DNA from: Ianthella basta
Taxonomy: Eukaryota > Porifera > Demospongiae > Verongiida > Ianthellidae
Reading direction: 5' to 3'
NCBI GenBank assembly: GCA_964019415.1
Contig: OZ025876.1
Coordinates: 2,360,502-2,424,501 of the forward strand
DNA length: 64,000 nt
Both the position numbers and the translations under genes were made by a program. Below are positions 13,901 through 24,800 of this stretch, one piece after another (position 1 is the stretch's first letter; the number at the start of each line of letters is the position of its first letter). The notes under the pieces are model-generated. The model was not told the origin of the DNA, made no database searches, and saw only the letters and a list, made by a program, of their open reading frames with translations.

Positions 13901-13916
13901 CCGACCAGCCAGCCAT
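1946..13916 (-). CDS. Gene A: multi-exon ankyrin-repeat protein (3' end not seen)
   Basis: ANK-repeat protein, presumably a protein-binding scaffold; partner unknown. Exons, 5' to 3' on the minus strand: 13756-13916, 12769-12820, 12276-12377, 12052-12159, 11634-11735, 10747-10845, 10554-10661, 10331-10435, 9837-9935, 9215-9316, 8370-8468, 8161-8274 (weak donor), 7368-7469, 6489-6596, 6086-6283 (two repeats), 5841-5942, 5538-5639, 5349-5450, 5156-5260, 3301-3411, 3064-3165, 2766-2867, 2441-2539, 1946-2047. Together they give 862 codons in frame. The start ATG (13914-13916) has A at -3 and G at +4. The N-terminus is acidic and Ser-rich (VESDSSSEEDD), then about 22 ANK repeats follow (for example GKTPLHYAASNGHRD at 5538-5639). 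Exon 1 leaves two bases and exon 2 is 52 bp, exactly as in genes B and D. The last exon seen ends at a donor, and the six or so C-terminal repeats found in gene B are missing, so the gene either continues left of the window or is truncated. Introns over 300 bp hold transposons or nothing I can name. Confidence 0.8.
4326..4958 (+). mobile_element. Second TAGTC-type transposon carrying a RecQ-like fragment
   Basis: Inverted ends: TAGTCTCGCGTAGCCCAGAA at the left, TAGTCTCATGTAGCCCAGAC reading inward from the right. Flanking 9-mers are CTTGCAATA (4317-4325) and CTTGCAACA (4959-4967), 8 of 9 identical, indicating a 9-bp target duplication. It sits in the long gene A intron between the exons at 5156-5260 and 3301-3411, in the opposite orientation to gene A. 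Like the element at 1046-1632 it encodes no transposase and carries a 5' helicase fragment. Confidence 0.75.
4501..4818 (+). pseudogene. RecQ-like DNA helicase N-terminal fragment (Walker A intact)
   Basis: ATG at 4501 (preceded by aaa) opens 105 codons. Residues about 16-60 match the N-terminus of RecQ helicases: AAAEAGFQDLKPEQMQAI, then FINGRDIFVLLPTGYGKSL with an intact Walker A loop. After about residue 65 the similarity stops and the frame runs into unrelated Ser/Arg-rich sequence, ending at 4818. The DEAH box, the second RecA lobe and the zinc-binding domain are absent. The fragment starts at essentially the same point of the gene as the copy at 1210-1483, inside a transposon of the same end type. 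It might make a short ATP-loop peptide but not a helicase. Confidence 0.7.
8036..8068. repeat. GC-rich hairpin in a gene A intron
   Basis: GGGGGC and TTGCC arms pair with GGCAA and CCCCC around a central GAGATC-type loop. It resembles the core of a small inverted-repeat element, but no flanking target duplication is evident. Confidence 0.4.
9587..9760. mobile_element. Degenerate small inverted-repeat element (AAACCTGTGTAAG type)
   Basis: The left part reads like TTAAACTGTGTAAGGCAGCC and the right end inverts to something like GAAACCTATCTAAGACAACC. The same arrangement, better preserved, is at 47776-47944. It lies in the gene A intron between the exons at 9837-9935 and 9215-9316. Both ends are eroded, so the limits are approximate. 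Confidence 0.4.
11850..11940. mobile_element. Short AT-rich inverted-repeat element
   Basis: TTACATTTTTAATCCAGATT at the left is loosely mirrored by GGATTAAAGTATCCATGTAA at the right, with a second inner pair of TAATCCAGATT-like words. It is a probable miniature DNA transposon in a gene A intron. No coding capacity. Confidence 0.35.
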
Positions 13917-14170
13917 GTTTGTGTTTACAAAAACGGGAATTCCCTTTCTGTACCAATGGCGTCACCCTGAAACGCAAATACATCTGGTCATTTCGGCCTC
14001 ATAGCCAGCCTTTTCCCAGCTACATGATAGAAAGAGTCTTGTATAAGCAGCTGCGGGATATGGATGACTTAAATTAAGGCTGTGCTTCCTGCAATGTCCA
14101 TTGCATTAAATAACTGGATGTGTGGGCGTTTACCGCGTAGGGGAAGTACCCCAAGAGTGACGAGTTGATC
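13917..14170. promoter_or_regulatory. Shared bidirectional promoter region of genes A and D
   Basis: Only 254 bp separate the start codons of gene A (minus, 13916) and gene D (plus, 14171), so both promoters must lie here or in the first introns. The interval contains a GGGGAAGTACC word shortly before the gene D start; a GGGGAAGTACCT word also lies upstream of the gene B start (about 41079-41090, opposite orientation relative to the gene). GGAAGT is an ETS-type core. No TATA box is convincing. Role inferred from geometry. Confidence 0.45.
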
Positions 14171-15213
14171 ATGGACAACCGCCTGACAGAAGAAAGAACG
14201 GCTGGACACGAAGCCGATATAGAGGACTACCCCTATACCCAAGATGATTGCGAACCACTCGATATGTCTCCTGATCATGAGTGAGTTACTCTCTCATCCC
14301 CCAATGAGCCCTCCCTTTTCTCTCCTTATTACTTTTGAATCGTCTCTGAATTGATTACGTAGCTGTACGTCTGGCCAGACACAACCACTGACATTACACC
14401 CCGGTTCTCTCGACGGCTCTCTTTAGAAAATGGATGTGGATTTCCAGAGGCAGTAATTTGCCGAATATGGGCCTAGGAGGACAAATAGCACCAATTTGGA
14501 ATGTATGTGACTGTTTTCATATGTTAGCTTAGATACCCTACTGTATATGGCTAAAAGTTTTTCCTGGATTAGGGTTAATATGATCCTTTGTGTATAACGT
14601 GTATAAGGAAGGAACACAATGTCAGCCTGAAACTTATTTGGAATTGGGATCAAAGTGGACTCGCAGTGGATGCAATATGAGTGCGTATTAGGCTAAGAGT
14701 TTCCACTCCCTTGTACAGTTCATATTAACTATTGTCAATCCACATATGTTCGGGCTCTAGCTGTCAGCAGAAAAGCTACAGTAGTACCTACCCACCTTTG
14801 GTAGGAATTGCTATCAAAATGGCAGTCAAGTTATGCGAAACTAATTATTGTATTGAAATTAATTGCAATTCCTGTCAGTCATCATTATGATATGTTGCAT
14901 TCTGTTTACCATATTAAAGGAACTCATACATAGGCATGAAGCAGAAGTGGTGGTGCCAGTGGCATGGCCGGACTCAGATAAAGTGGTAAGAGAACTATAG
15001 CATGCATACTATATTCATGCTACATAGATCGAAACAGGGCAACTATATATTTCAGAAATGTGTGTTTCTTCAATATTTCTGCTGTTTGCATCTATTTTGT
15101 TTCAACCACAGCTAGCCACACAACTGTTAGTTGCCTCTGCATCTGGGGACTGTACCACCCTTAGGGGCATTGTGCAGCAGTCGCCTACCATTGTAAAGTC
15201 AGCAAAGAACAAG
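14171..15213 (+). pseudogene. Gene D: 5' remnant of an ankyrin-repeat gene, head to head with gene A
   Basis: Three exons on the plus strand: 14171-14280 (110 bp, ATG then 36 codons plus two bases), 14934-14985 (52 bp) and 15112-15213 (102 bp). Donors GTGAGT, GTAAGA and GTAAGC and acceptors CATAG and CACAG are good. The peptide starts MDNRLTEE, close to the MDNRIADH start of gene B. Exon 2 encodes VAWPDSDKV, matching CVPWPDPDNE in A and RAWPDPDDQ in B. Exon 3 encodes LLVASASGDCTTLRGIV, matching the exon 3 repeat of A and B. Exon sizes and phases equal those of A and B. No further ANK exon is visible on this strand before the transposon block at 15.3-20.6 kb, so the gene is a truncated remnant, or its rest has been displaced. 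Confidence 0.7.
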
Positions 15214-15305
15214 GTAAGCATCATTAGTTGTCATATGCTATGTATCACGTTACCATGACAACTGGATGCCATCTATATTAGGGCCGTAGCACCCAGTCCG
15301 GCAAT

Positions 15306-15353
15306 CTGAGGATAAAACCTGTCCGGCCATGGCCGGACCAGTTTTATCCTCAG
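15306..15353. repeat. 48-bp near-perfect palindrome
   Basis: CTGAGGATAAAAC is followed by a GTCCGGCCATGGCCGGAC core and then an inverted copy of the outer arm; two mismatches. It is just downstream of the last gene D exon, probably the centre of a miniature inverted-repeat element. A poly-G run follows at 15405-15419. From 15420 to 15910 I see nothing identifiable. Confidence 0.5.
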
Positions 15354-15910
15354 AGACAAGATTTCTAAATATCAAAGCTAAGCATTTTAAGACAGTTTCA
15401 GATTGGGGGGGGGGGGGGGCACTAACCAAAGTTTGCAATGCTCTGCTTTCTGATTGGTCTCCATACCGCACGCGGGTGGCTGAATTTCGCCTAGTTATTA
15501 AGTGAAATAGCACTTAAATGAACAATCATTATCTGCACTGCACGGCGGCTATCTTACAATTACGTTTGCATAAATTATAAAAACGTTGCATCATTCTGTA
15601 GATGTTATAAGTACTGTAAGCATGAGAATCCTACATCTCTATGCCTAGAAGTGCCTGCTGGTATATTGCGATACTCCCACAATATACACAGTCAAGCTGT
15701 CACATGCAACAGCTGTTGCTACATAGTGTGAGCATGATTATTGCAAGATCTTGTTGTCAATAGCTATGACAGCTAAATCAAGACTGATTCAATATTATTT
15801 GTCACATGCAAGAAGGCCATTGACAGGTTTGCTCAGGGTTTGCTGCAACAAAATGCTTTAAGGTTCAGCTTGTTGAACACATGTGAGTGGGATACTGATA
15901 GCCTTGAAAT

Positions 15911-16218
15911 TAAAGTTGCACCAATAATCGGATCGGCAATCGGTATCGGTCGATATTGGGTCTCTGTAACCTTATCGGTAATCGTTTTTTTCCTTCGACC
16001 CCTACCGATTATGTCACCTCGAGCACGTGACGTTTGCGAGTAAAGTGTTATATCGAGTGGTTACGTTGTTTCAGCGTTCACCGTTGGTTTGTTCTGGGTC
16101 TGCGGAGCATGGAATCGCCAGGAAGAAAGATTCACCAGCATGGGACTACTTCGCTGTCGACGAGGACCTCAACTTCATAGTGTGCCAGGCCTGCAACAAG
16201 AAGGAATCCGCTAACTAA
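15911..16218 (+). mobile_element. hAT (ZBED-type) transposon 5' fragment
   Basis: The left part, TAAAGTTGCACCAATAATCG followed by repeated ATCGGTATCGG-like words, has the character of hAT terminal and subterminal repeats. Downstream, 16125-16215 is open and encodes SPAWDYFAVDEDLNFIVCQA followed by CNKKE, the start of a BED zinc finger (aromatic pair plus first Cys pair). The frame stops at 16216-16218, before the His pair of the finger, and the transposase core is absent. No right end was found; the reverse-transcriptase element begins immediately downstream, suggesting truncation by or near that insertion. Confidence 0.6.
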
Positions 16219-16331
16219 GAACTCTTTGAAAAATGGCGGGTGGACGTGAAATGATGAACGGAGTGATTTTGCATTGAAAACCTACGCCACCGCAGTAATC
16301 GTTATCCCCAAGTACCCGGGAATTGATAATA

Positions 16332-19300
16332 ATGACCTGCTGTTGGTGTAACAGAAGTGGAATTTGCCGTAATTGTTCCTGTGTTCAAGAAGGAAAATCG
16401 TGTAGCAGCTGTCTACCTCAATGTCACGGTCGCTGCTTGAATGTGGACAATGATGGTTCTATGGAGACAGAGGCAGGGCACAACTGTGATCAAACTGAGA
16501 CCGCTAGTGAAGCTACTCAAGAAGAGCGTGCAGGAGAAAGACAAGTACATGTAAGTCAAATTGATGGTGATGGTGATTGTAATGATCAAATCCAAGCCGA
16601 ATTGCCTTCCTACCCACCAACTAGCCGTCCTAATTTTACTTGGGGAGAAATTGATGGAACCACAGCTAAAAATGCTATTGATAAGATCTATGATGAAATT
16701 GTTCATTGGAGACACAATCTCTTCAACATCCCTTCTGGCAAACATGGGAAAAGTTTTGTCTGCGAAATGGCTCGCCTGTTCAACAGCTATGCTGAGGGAA
16801 CACCCATGGAGAGAATGGCTCTGAAAGCTGCAATGGTGCTTCCAGCGCTTGTGCTACAAAAGCCGTTCAGAGCCTCGAAAAGCAAGGATCATACCAGCTG
16901 CTTAGAAAGGCGAATGAAGAAGTGGGAAGATGGCCACCTTATACAACTTTTTCATGAAGCGCAATCAATCCAAGCCAGACTGACGGCATCACTGCCCCCC
17001 AACATCAAATCCACATCAAGGCATTTTGCAGAATTGATGATGCAGGGGAAAGTGAAATCTGCCACTCGTTTACTAACAGAAGAAAACCGATCAGGGAGAG
17101 TGCTTCCTCTAAGCCATGAGATAGAAGGGAAATCGGTACGAGACATTATTCTGGAGAAGCACCCACCAGCTTGACCACTGGACAGTGAAGTTCTCTCTGC
17201 ACCAATGCCAAACCCTGTTGAAGCATATCCCGCCATGTTTGATGAAATAGACGGCCTCACCATTCTGAAATCAGCATTGAATACAGAAGGAAGCGCAGGT
17301 CCATCTGGTATGGACGCCCGTCTATGGAGAAGAATGTGCTGCTCGTTTCAGAATGCATCATCAGCTCTACGTGAGGCATTAGCCAGTACTGCAAGAAGAA
17401 TCAGTTCCAGCTTTGTTGATCCGGAACCCCTACAGCCACTGATTGCCTGTAGGCTTATTGCCATGGACAAGTGCCCAGGTGTTAGGCCAATAGGTATTGG
17501 GGAAGTGTGAGACGCATTCTGAGCAAGGCAATCCTCTCAGTCATCCGTTATGACATCCAAGAGGCTGTTGGATCCCATCAGCTTTGTGTGGGGCAGAAAA
17601 GTGGATGCGAAGCAGCCATACACGTGTTGGAAGAGCTGTTTCATGAGGATACAACAGAAGGGATACTGCTCATTGATGCCTCTAATGCATTCAACAATTT
17701 GAATCGCCAAGCCACTTTGATGAATGTTCAGTCACTGTGCCCGGCCTTTGCAGCCACCCTGGTGAACACCTACCGATTGGAACCGTCACTTTTCATCGAT
17801 GGGGAGACCATACAATCCAGGGAGGGCACAACCCAAGGAGACCCCTTGGCGATGTCAATGTATGCTATTGGCATACTTCCGCTGATCCTGCGTCTGAAGC
17901 ACTTGGCCTCACAAATCTGGTATGCGGATGACTCTTCTGCAGCTGGAGCTATCAAGAGCCTTAGGAAATGGTGGGAGGAATTGCAGAAGGTTGGTCCTAG
18001 CTTTGGTTACTTCCCAAATCCATCAAAGTGTCTTCTAGTTGTGAAGGAACAATGGCTTCCAGAAGCCCAAGCAGTCTTTGGAGACACTGGAATCCAACTT
18101 ACTTCTGCCGGAGGTAGATACCTTGGCTCGGCCATCGGTGTCACTTCCTTCAAAGAAGCCTTTGTGAGGGAGAAGGTTGACCAGTGGGTACGTGAGCTAG
18201 AGAAGTTGGCAGACATAGCTGCTTCCCAACCCCAAGCGGCCTATTCAGCACTAGTCTTTAGTCTGAAACATAAATGGTCTTTCCTAGCAAGAACCACACG
18301 AGGCATCTCAGAGCTGTTGCATCCTGTAGAGGATGTCATTCGCCACAAAGTGATACCAGCCATAACAGGGAAAAAAAACATCAGTGATGCAGAAAGGAGG
18401 CTGTTTGCTCTACCCACAAACCTAGGAGGCCTAGGAATTCCCATCTTGCCAGATAGTGCTGATAATGAGTTAGCCAACTCCTTCCTTGTCTCAGAGCCAC
18501 TTATGTGCTCCCTACAGAAGAAGAGTGCAGTTCATACTGCTGAAGTTGAGGCTCAACAAAATGAGGCCAGGAAAAGGGTCAGACAACAGAACAAGAAGCG
18601 ACAGGAGGGCGAGATGAAGATGACTTTGGAGGCACTCAACAGCACCACTCAGAATGTAGCCACTCTAGCAGAAGAGAAGGGAGCGTCTGCGTGGTTAGGA
18701 ACCCTACCGATTGAGGAACATGGCTTTTCCCTGAATAAAGGAGCTTTCAGGGATGCCCTGGCTTTAAGATATGGATGGCTTCCAAACAACCTTCCCTCCA
18801 TATGCTCATGCGGCAAGGCAAACTCTGTACAACATACTCTGAGTTTCACAAAAGGAGGTCTTCCAATCCACAGACACAATGACATCCGTGACCTTACAGC
18901 CATGCTTATGGAAGAAGTGAGTCGCTCCACAGAAATTGAACCACCGTTGCAGCCACTTACTGGGGAGAACCTACAAGGGAGATCAGCCAATGTTCAAGAT
19001 GACAGTCGTATGGACATCAGATGTATGGGGTTTTGGATCAAGCATCAGGATGCATTTTTTGACGTGAGGGTTTTTAACCCGCTGGCAGCCTCCAACCAAA
19101 ATCCTAACATCTTGACAACTTTTCAGAGACACGAGAGAGAGAAGCGAAGGATGTATGACCAAAGAATAAGAGAGATTGAACATGGCTCGTTCACTCCCTT
19201 GGTCTTCTCAGCATGTGGAGGAATGGGTCCATCAACTACAATTGCCTACAAGCGTCTAGCTGCACTGATAGCGGAGAAGAGAGGACAGAGATACTGCCGC

Positions 19301-19450
19301 GTGATGCAGTGGCTCCGGTGCCAACTGTCATTCAGTCTCCTGCGAGTAGCCATAGCAGCAATCAGAGGATCAAGGTCTGCTCATTCCTCCCGTCAATCTG
19401 CTGCAGTGATTGAGTTGGCGATTGCAGAGGGTCGAGTACCCTCGGCATGA
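16332..19450 (+). pseudogene. Reverse-transcriptase retroelement, one stop and one frameshift
   Basis: Starts at ATG 16332 with a Cys-rich N-terminus (CCWCNRSGICRNCSC, then CSSCLPQCHGRC), a putative zinc-binding module. The first frame runs to a TGA at 17172-17174, stays open again in the same frame to 17507, and then one base is missing next to GTGTGA at 17505-17510. The remaining 647 codons (17507-19450) hold the RT core: LLIDASNAF (motif A, residues about 54-62 of that part), TTQGDPLA (motif B, about 108-115) and YADD (motif C, 139-142). The C-terminal part has CSCGKANSVQHTLSFTKGG, where related elements, as I remember them, have Cys in place of Phe, and then a DVRVFNPLA segment near an Asp-rich stretch that could be a nuclease fold. 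These elements are found in sponges and corals; I cannot name the clade. Short TGACAATGACA tandem repeats follow the stop at 19451-19495, probably the 3' tail. Because of the stop, the frameshift and the lost Cys, the copy looks dead. Confidence 0.8.
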
Positions 19451-19887
19451 CTCACAATCTGACAATGACATGACAATGACATGACAATCTGTAATGTATG
19501 CATTATTTCGTCAATTATTGTTTGTTATTTTATCAGGCATTGCGCATGTGTGCCTATGTATTCCTCATTATCATTACTCTTTCATTATTATTGTTATTGC
19601 ATAATTGTGGTTAACTCTTGTGCAATGTTGTCCGTAGTGCAGTAGTGCAGCGAGTGAAGTATGGAGTGCCTGAATTTACGGCTCCGGTTTTTCTTTGTTT
19701 TGCTTGTATGGCTCATTCTTGTTCAGCTTTCAGAGTGCACCCGAGCGAAGTCATAGTGCAACCAACCATATCCTTTGAGCGAGCCAACACTGTGTCTCTA
19801 AATTTTAGGCGGATGTCATACAGCAATCTGACTGGCCAGGACAGGATCTTATCCTGGACACAAGTCTGCTTTTGCAATAATTTATAC

Positions 19888-19923
19888 CAGACCCTTCCGC
19901 AGGGGGGTTGGCGCGTGTGACTA
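19888..19923. mobile_element. Possible solo end of a TAGTC-type element
   Basis: Reading inward from 19923 the sequence begins TAGTCACACGCGCC and then reaches GGAAGGGTCTGG, the same subterminal word as in the elements at 1046-1632 and 4326-4958. No matching left end was found, so this is a fragment at best. The stretch 19500-19887 holds no gene I can support. Confidence 0.3.
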
Positions 19924-19925
19924 CA

Positions 19926-20606
19926 TACCGTATACGTACAAAATTTCGCGGGAAATGTTCGCAAAATTAAAATCGCGAAAATTCTTACAATTTCCCAGAG
20001 CCATATGCGCGTACAGAGGGAGATAAATGGGTAAGTGTGTAGTAAACAAACGTTTCTTTTGCGCGGAATGGCCAAGAAGACGATCAAAGATTACTTTAAG
20101 ATCGTAGACGTCTTTACCAAAGACTTGCCAGCTCGAATTAGCGATGCTCCAGTAATTGACAATGTGCATACTATCGAGCTACCGCGCCGAACAAACACGG
20201 AGTGAAGGCAGGATATGGTGCGCGGAACACGTCCCACAGTCAGACCGACGTTCTGGATTGCCACCGCGTAAGGATCTTTGCTGTTTCCGCTTTCCTGTTC
20301 ACACTGAAGAACTGCTCCTGCCAATGCAGTCCATGCAGACATCCTTGTAAACATGATACCCACGAACGCAACTACTTAGACGGAACGAAGACGTACATCC
20401 GTAAATGGCCAGAAATGATCCTCAAAGCGCCAGTGGAACGAGCCAAAGCATACAGCGATGCCTGAGCCACTCTAGATACTGATATCTTGTGCACAAAGGG
20501 AGCCATTCTCAAAATTTTTAGGGCTTCACGAAATTAAAATCACGAAAATTGTCAGGTAAGGGCATTCGCGAAATATACATCCCGCAAAAATTGTACGTAT
20601 ACGGTA
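19926..20606. mobile_element. Inverted-repeat DNA transposon carrying a HIRAN-like fragment
   Basis: TACCGTATACGTACAA at 19926-19941 recurs inverted at 20591-20606. Subterminal CGCGAAATT / AATTTTCGTG words also mirror each other near both ends. The 681-bp element has no transposase. The inner part carries a minus-strand HIRAN-like reading frame described separately. The flanks may be a TA duplication, which cannot be distinguished from the end sequence itself. Confidence 0.65.
20091..20363 (-). pseudogene. HIRAN-like domain fragment inside a DNA transposon
   Basis: The minus-strand frame of 90 codons includes LQCEQESGNSKDPYAVAIQN and VGRVPRTISCLHSVFVRRGS. The pattern (acidic residue and Asn before a D-P-Y-A-V-A-I strand, then V-G-x-V-P-R) fits HIRAN-type domains, which bind DNA ends in SWI/SNF-like and other repair proteins and also occur in many invertebrate transposon-associated proteins. 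The frame has an ATG at 20361-20363 and stops at 20091. No helicase or nuclease domain accompanies it. It is either cargo or part of the element's own gene. Identification from motif shape only. Confidence 0.5.
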
Positions 20607-21573
20607 ATCTAAGGATTAAGGTGTTCCCTACAATGGTATAAAAGTCATCTGTGAAGCAGGAGTGTACATAATTTTATTGTGTATGGATAGCGAATATACA
20701 TAATGTATTATATGGTGCATGCATGTAAACTGGTGAAGACAATAATATAATGCAGGTGAACCCATGTACACGGTGCATAGCACCACCCCATCAACTGCCA
20801 CTATGGCTGCCCTAGAGTCAATCATTTGGGGCCAGATGGGCATAATTATTTAGAAATTGGGGGGCAGTGTGTGAAGCAAGCTAGATCTATAGAGATTTTG
20901 CATGGCAGAGCATCCACTCACACAGCTGAGATGTGTATGAACTAATTGCATAATTATGGCATGACATTGTCCTAATACTGTTGGTGTCCCTATACTATAG
21001 CTATGAATGCACTTGACTAATAGAATGTGGCTGGGATGATCTGTCAGGTATATCAGCCAGTTGCAATGGACTGGATCCAGATGCATGCATGCCCATACAC
21101 AGTCTCGTCCCCGGATCTATAGGTTTTTGAACGATTGAGCTGGAGACTCCCCAAACATCCAGATATGGTCACTCCATGGTATATGTACCCCCCATGCATA
21201 AGCTTAAACCGTGATTGTAGGGAAAAGCTATATATATATATAGCTAGCTGTAAAATTATTTAGGAAAGCAAGTTTGCATGTATATGCAGTGCATGGCTGA
21301 CTGCAGCTGGCCATGCACACCTCAGCCAATTGCAAGGTGATCGAATTAGCAGAGCACCAAATACATTATAGTTAAATCTATATAAGGAGCATATATGGCC
21401 AGCTATATTTACAGGACCTATAAGTATAATAATGGAGACATCTGATGTGTGCGGCCCATGTAAATATAATATGTATATAGCTGCTGGGTGCATGTCTCCA
21501 TGCATGCAGTGCTAGCCTATATATATAGTCTTGCGTACGGCATATATACATATATGTGCACAATGAATATGCT

Positions 21574-21578
<5 letters not shown>

Positions 21579-21620
<42 letters not shown>
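21579..21620. repeat. TA dinucleotide microsatellite
   Basis: About 20 uninterrupted AT units in the 3' flank of gene B. The surrounding 20607-21870 is AT-rich non-coding DNA duplicated at 45.39-46.58 kb; I see no gene in it. Confidence 0.9.
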
Positions 21621-21623
<3 letters not shown>

Positions 21624-21870
21624 ACAATTGCATGTATTGTATGGAATTGTTACTTAATATACATAGTGAGTCATGTGCACACATGTTGCATGCAGCGCAG
21701 GCATCATTAGCAACATTTTTGAAATTTTACATGAAAATGTCTGCAGGGCTGAGGCAAGGATTGACATATAATCATGCATGAAGTACGTATGTATCAAAGT
21801 TATCACATCACTACATCTAGGCCACCTCTGACTGGGTGGGCATTGCATAACAATGCGGTAGGTCAGATGT

Positions 21871-24800
21871 TCAATTTACATTCTTGGAGACATTAGAGGT
21901 GCTAAGCAGAGCCTGCACAACCTCACTGTATCCTTCCTGCAGGGCCCAATCCAAGGCTGTTCTCCCAGACTAAAGTGTGCCAAGGAGACACATTATATGT
22001 TAGTACAAAGCATCAGTTACAGACCAGAGGCACAGCAGGTAAGAACAAGTTGCATGTACACGTGTAGCTGAGACATACTCAACAATGTACTTTAAATGCA
22101 TGATGGAGCACAAAAGGAACGCCTGAATACTTGCATGTTTCTGGGTATAATATATTTTTTGTGTTTAGAGGCTCCCTTCCCAATACATGATGATCTTGTA
22201 TCCTAGCCACCTCACTGATCACTTGTCTGGAACTCTCCACTTGCTGGTACATTCATCCAATTTGGGAATTACAATCTAATGTATCTAAACCCATGCAGTT
22301 GCCATGGATACCAACTCTATCTGATGTTGTAATGGGACAAATATCAGTAGCAGATTTTCTGGGAAGAAGACTATTTGTCGGTATTTCATTAGAAACGTCT
22401 CCTGCTGATTATAACGGAAGGCAGTAGAATATCCTCCTATCCCCCGTACAGTGTAGGAGCTACGTTAGCAGCAGGCACAGTGTGGACCAGGCCTGACATT
22501 GCTCTGGGTACAAACCAGGGCACAAAGCCTTAGTTGCTAACAAGCGCAAACTCTTGAACTACATGTGTGGCAAGAAATGTACCTTGTCTCGGTGGGACAC
22601 ATTGCACCTTCCTGATTCCAGCAGTACCTTTACTGTCAGCAGGTCACCAGCCTTGGCTGCTACATGTAGTGGACTCAGTCCATTCTATACAAAAGAATAG
22701 TATAAAAAAAACTGCACATAATATATCTTCAGTACGGCAGCATAGTGCCTCAGCTGCTGTCTAATATAGTGCAAATGTACATGTACATTATACCAATGCA
22801 ATTACTGTACATAAATACATCCTACATTGTGTGAAGCAAGAAACACAGCAGAACTGAAGTGATGTATAATTATCCAGTAAGATACGCTGTAGTACTATAT
22901 AAAATATAATAATTATGCTCACAATGTCTCTGCAATTCACACTGACACCTCGCTCCTTCACAAGGTAGCTTGCTACATGGCTTTGCTGGTACCGAGCAGC
23001 AAGATGGAGTACTGTGTTTCCAAACTAGGCAAAGAAGTGTGCACATTCTTTACATGGGCACACACACACATTCATACACAACACAACACTCACAATTTAA
23101 AGGTACGTAAAATGCGCGTATACATACGTAAAGTCAAGTACCTGTGCGCATACATACAGATCACATTGCCATCTAAATGATGATTCGAAATCATATACTA
23201 GCATTCCAATAACTTTGCGCGTGATTCTAAATACCATAGACTACATGGCAGGCAGCATGCATGTGACGATAAATCCCAAACGTGTGTGTTGCAGGTAGAG
23301 TTTGTGTCACAGCCTTTTATATCTTGTTGCAATAAGTATTTGTCACTGCAAGCTATTCCTTCAGTTCTCGTCAGATTGCCACCCAATGAAGTAGGATTCA
23401 GGGCTGGCGGCGAAGGAGTAATGAGAAGGCTCAAGTGTGCTGGAGAGTTTGACTTCCAGGGCTTCTTGCACTGTTGGTTACCAGTGATGTGGACATCATC
23501 AAGAGGAGAGAGGGGAGACGATTTTTGATTAGATTAGAGAACAATTCTGGATCTAAATGCCGACCAATCGGTGTCTGTGAGGGTTTAGACTTCTCAGCAC
23601 TCAGCGCTAAGTACCCTGAGCTTCGTGCACAAATCCCACAGACACTTCTCAGTTGGTATTTAACTATTACATACACAAGGCACAAAGACCTGTGAACACA
23701 CATTCAACACATACATAATTGTGTATACATTCACACACATATACAGACACACAGAGTGCACATACGTACAATCGTTTGCTCTTCAGTACTGCAGTGGCAT
23801 TCTTCAATCAGAAACTTCACCAGTTCCAGGTGCCCATCCTTTGTTGCTCTGTGAGCTGCAGTAACCCCTTGCTATAGGTGGGTATAGGTAGTCGTGCCAC
23901 AACACTTGATTGACAGTAAAATAGTGCATTCAAAAGTGTGAAACATGGGATACCCATGTACGCTAATGACATGTGAGGCACAGCCATTTCAATCCATACA
24001 TGGCCAGCGCAGCAAACAAGATAATGTGAATGAACGTGACAAATTGAGTGAATCCAGAAATGTAAGTAATTGTGAGCATCAGATGTAGCAGTAGGCTGCT
24101 ACGTCTGATGCTCACAATAACGTCTCTGGATTCGATGAATGTAGCAATGAGCTTCTACAACTTCAAAATGAGTGACTTACTAGGTTATAAGTGAATGTAG
24201 ACACCAAATACAAGTCAAACACAGCAGGTGAAAAACGAATGGAAGCACTAACGTTGTCTTTGAGATGTGGGTCACACTTTCCCTCTCTGAATAGGACATG
24301 AGCAACTTCAAGGCAGCCACTTGCTGATGCCAGAAATAGTGCAGTCATGCCTTCCTGAAGCAGTGCAGATAATGGGCATAGGAAGGGTTCATTCAATGTG
24401 TATGCATATGCTCAGGCAGTAAGGCTTGTGCAATAAGTATGTCACTATATACATCTTATTGATGGATTTTTATAGAGTTTAATGTCTTATATAGAGGCTC
24501 ACTGCTATGTATGTTGCTCAATATAGGCAGATACATTGTGAGCAATGGAAGTTGCGCATGCAGCTGATGAAGGTGTACATGGTCAAAACGTCCTGCAATC
24601 AGATGTTAATAGGTTCTGTTCACAATCTATTCGCCTATACTGTATATGGAGCTTATGGTAGATATATATAAATATAGAGGCAATGTACAAGTAAATTGAT
24701 AAATCTCATGTGTGGTCCCAAAATGTACTCTTGAGCTCTTACTAAGGCTGCTTACACTACCTGTGGCACTAGGAATAGTGAAACAATTTACATACAATAC

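Noticed and set aside
18649-18990. Minus-strand frames within the reverse-transcriptase region
   Set aside because: They are antisense shadows of the RT reading frame and have no motif of their own.
20160-20465. Plus-strand frames opposite the HIRAN-like fragment
   Set aside because: The minus strand carries the recognisable motif; the plus-strand frames are its shadow.
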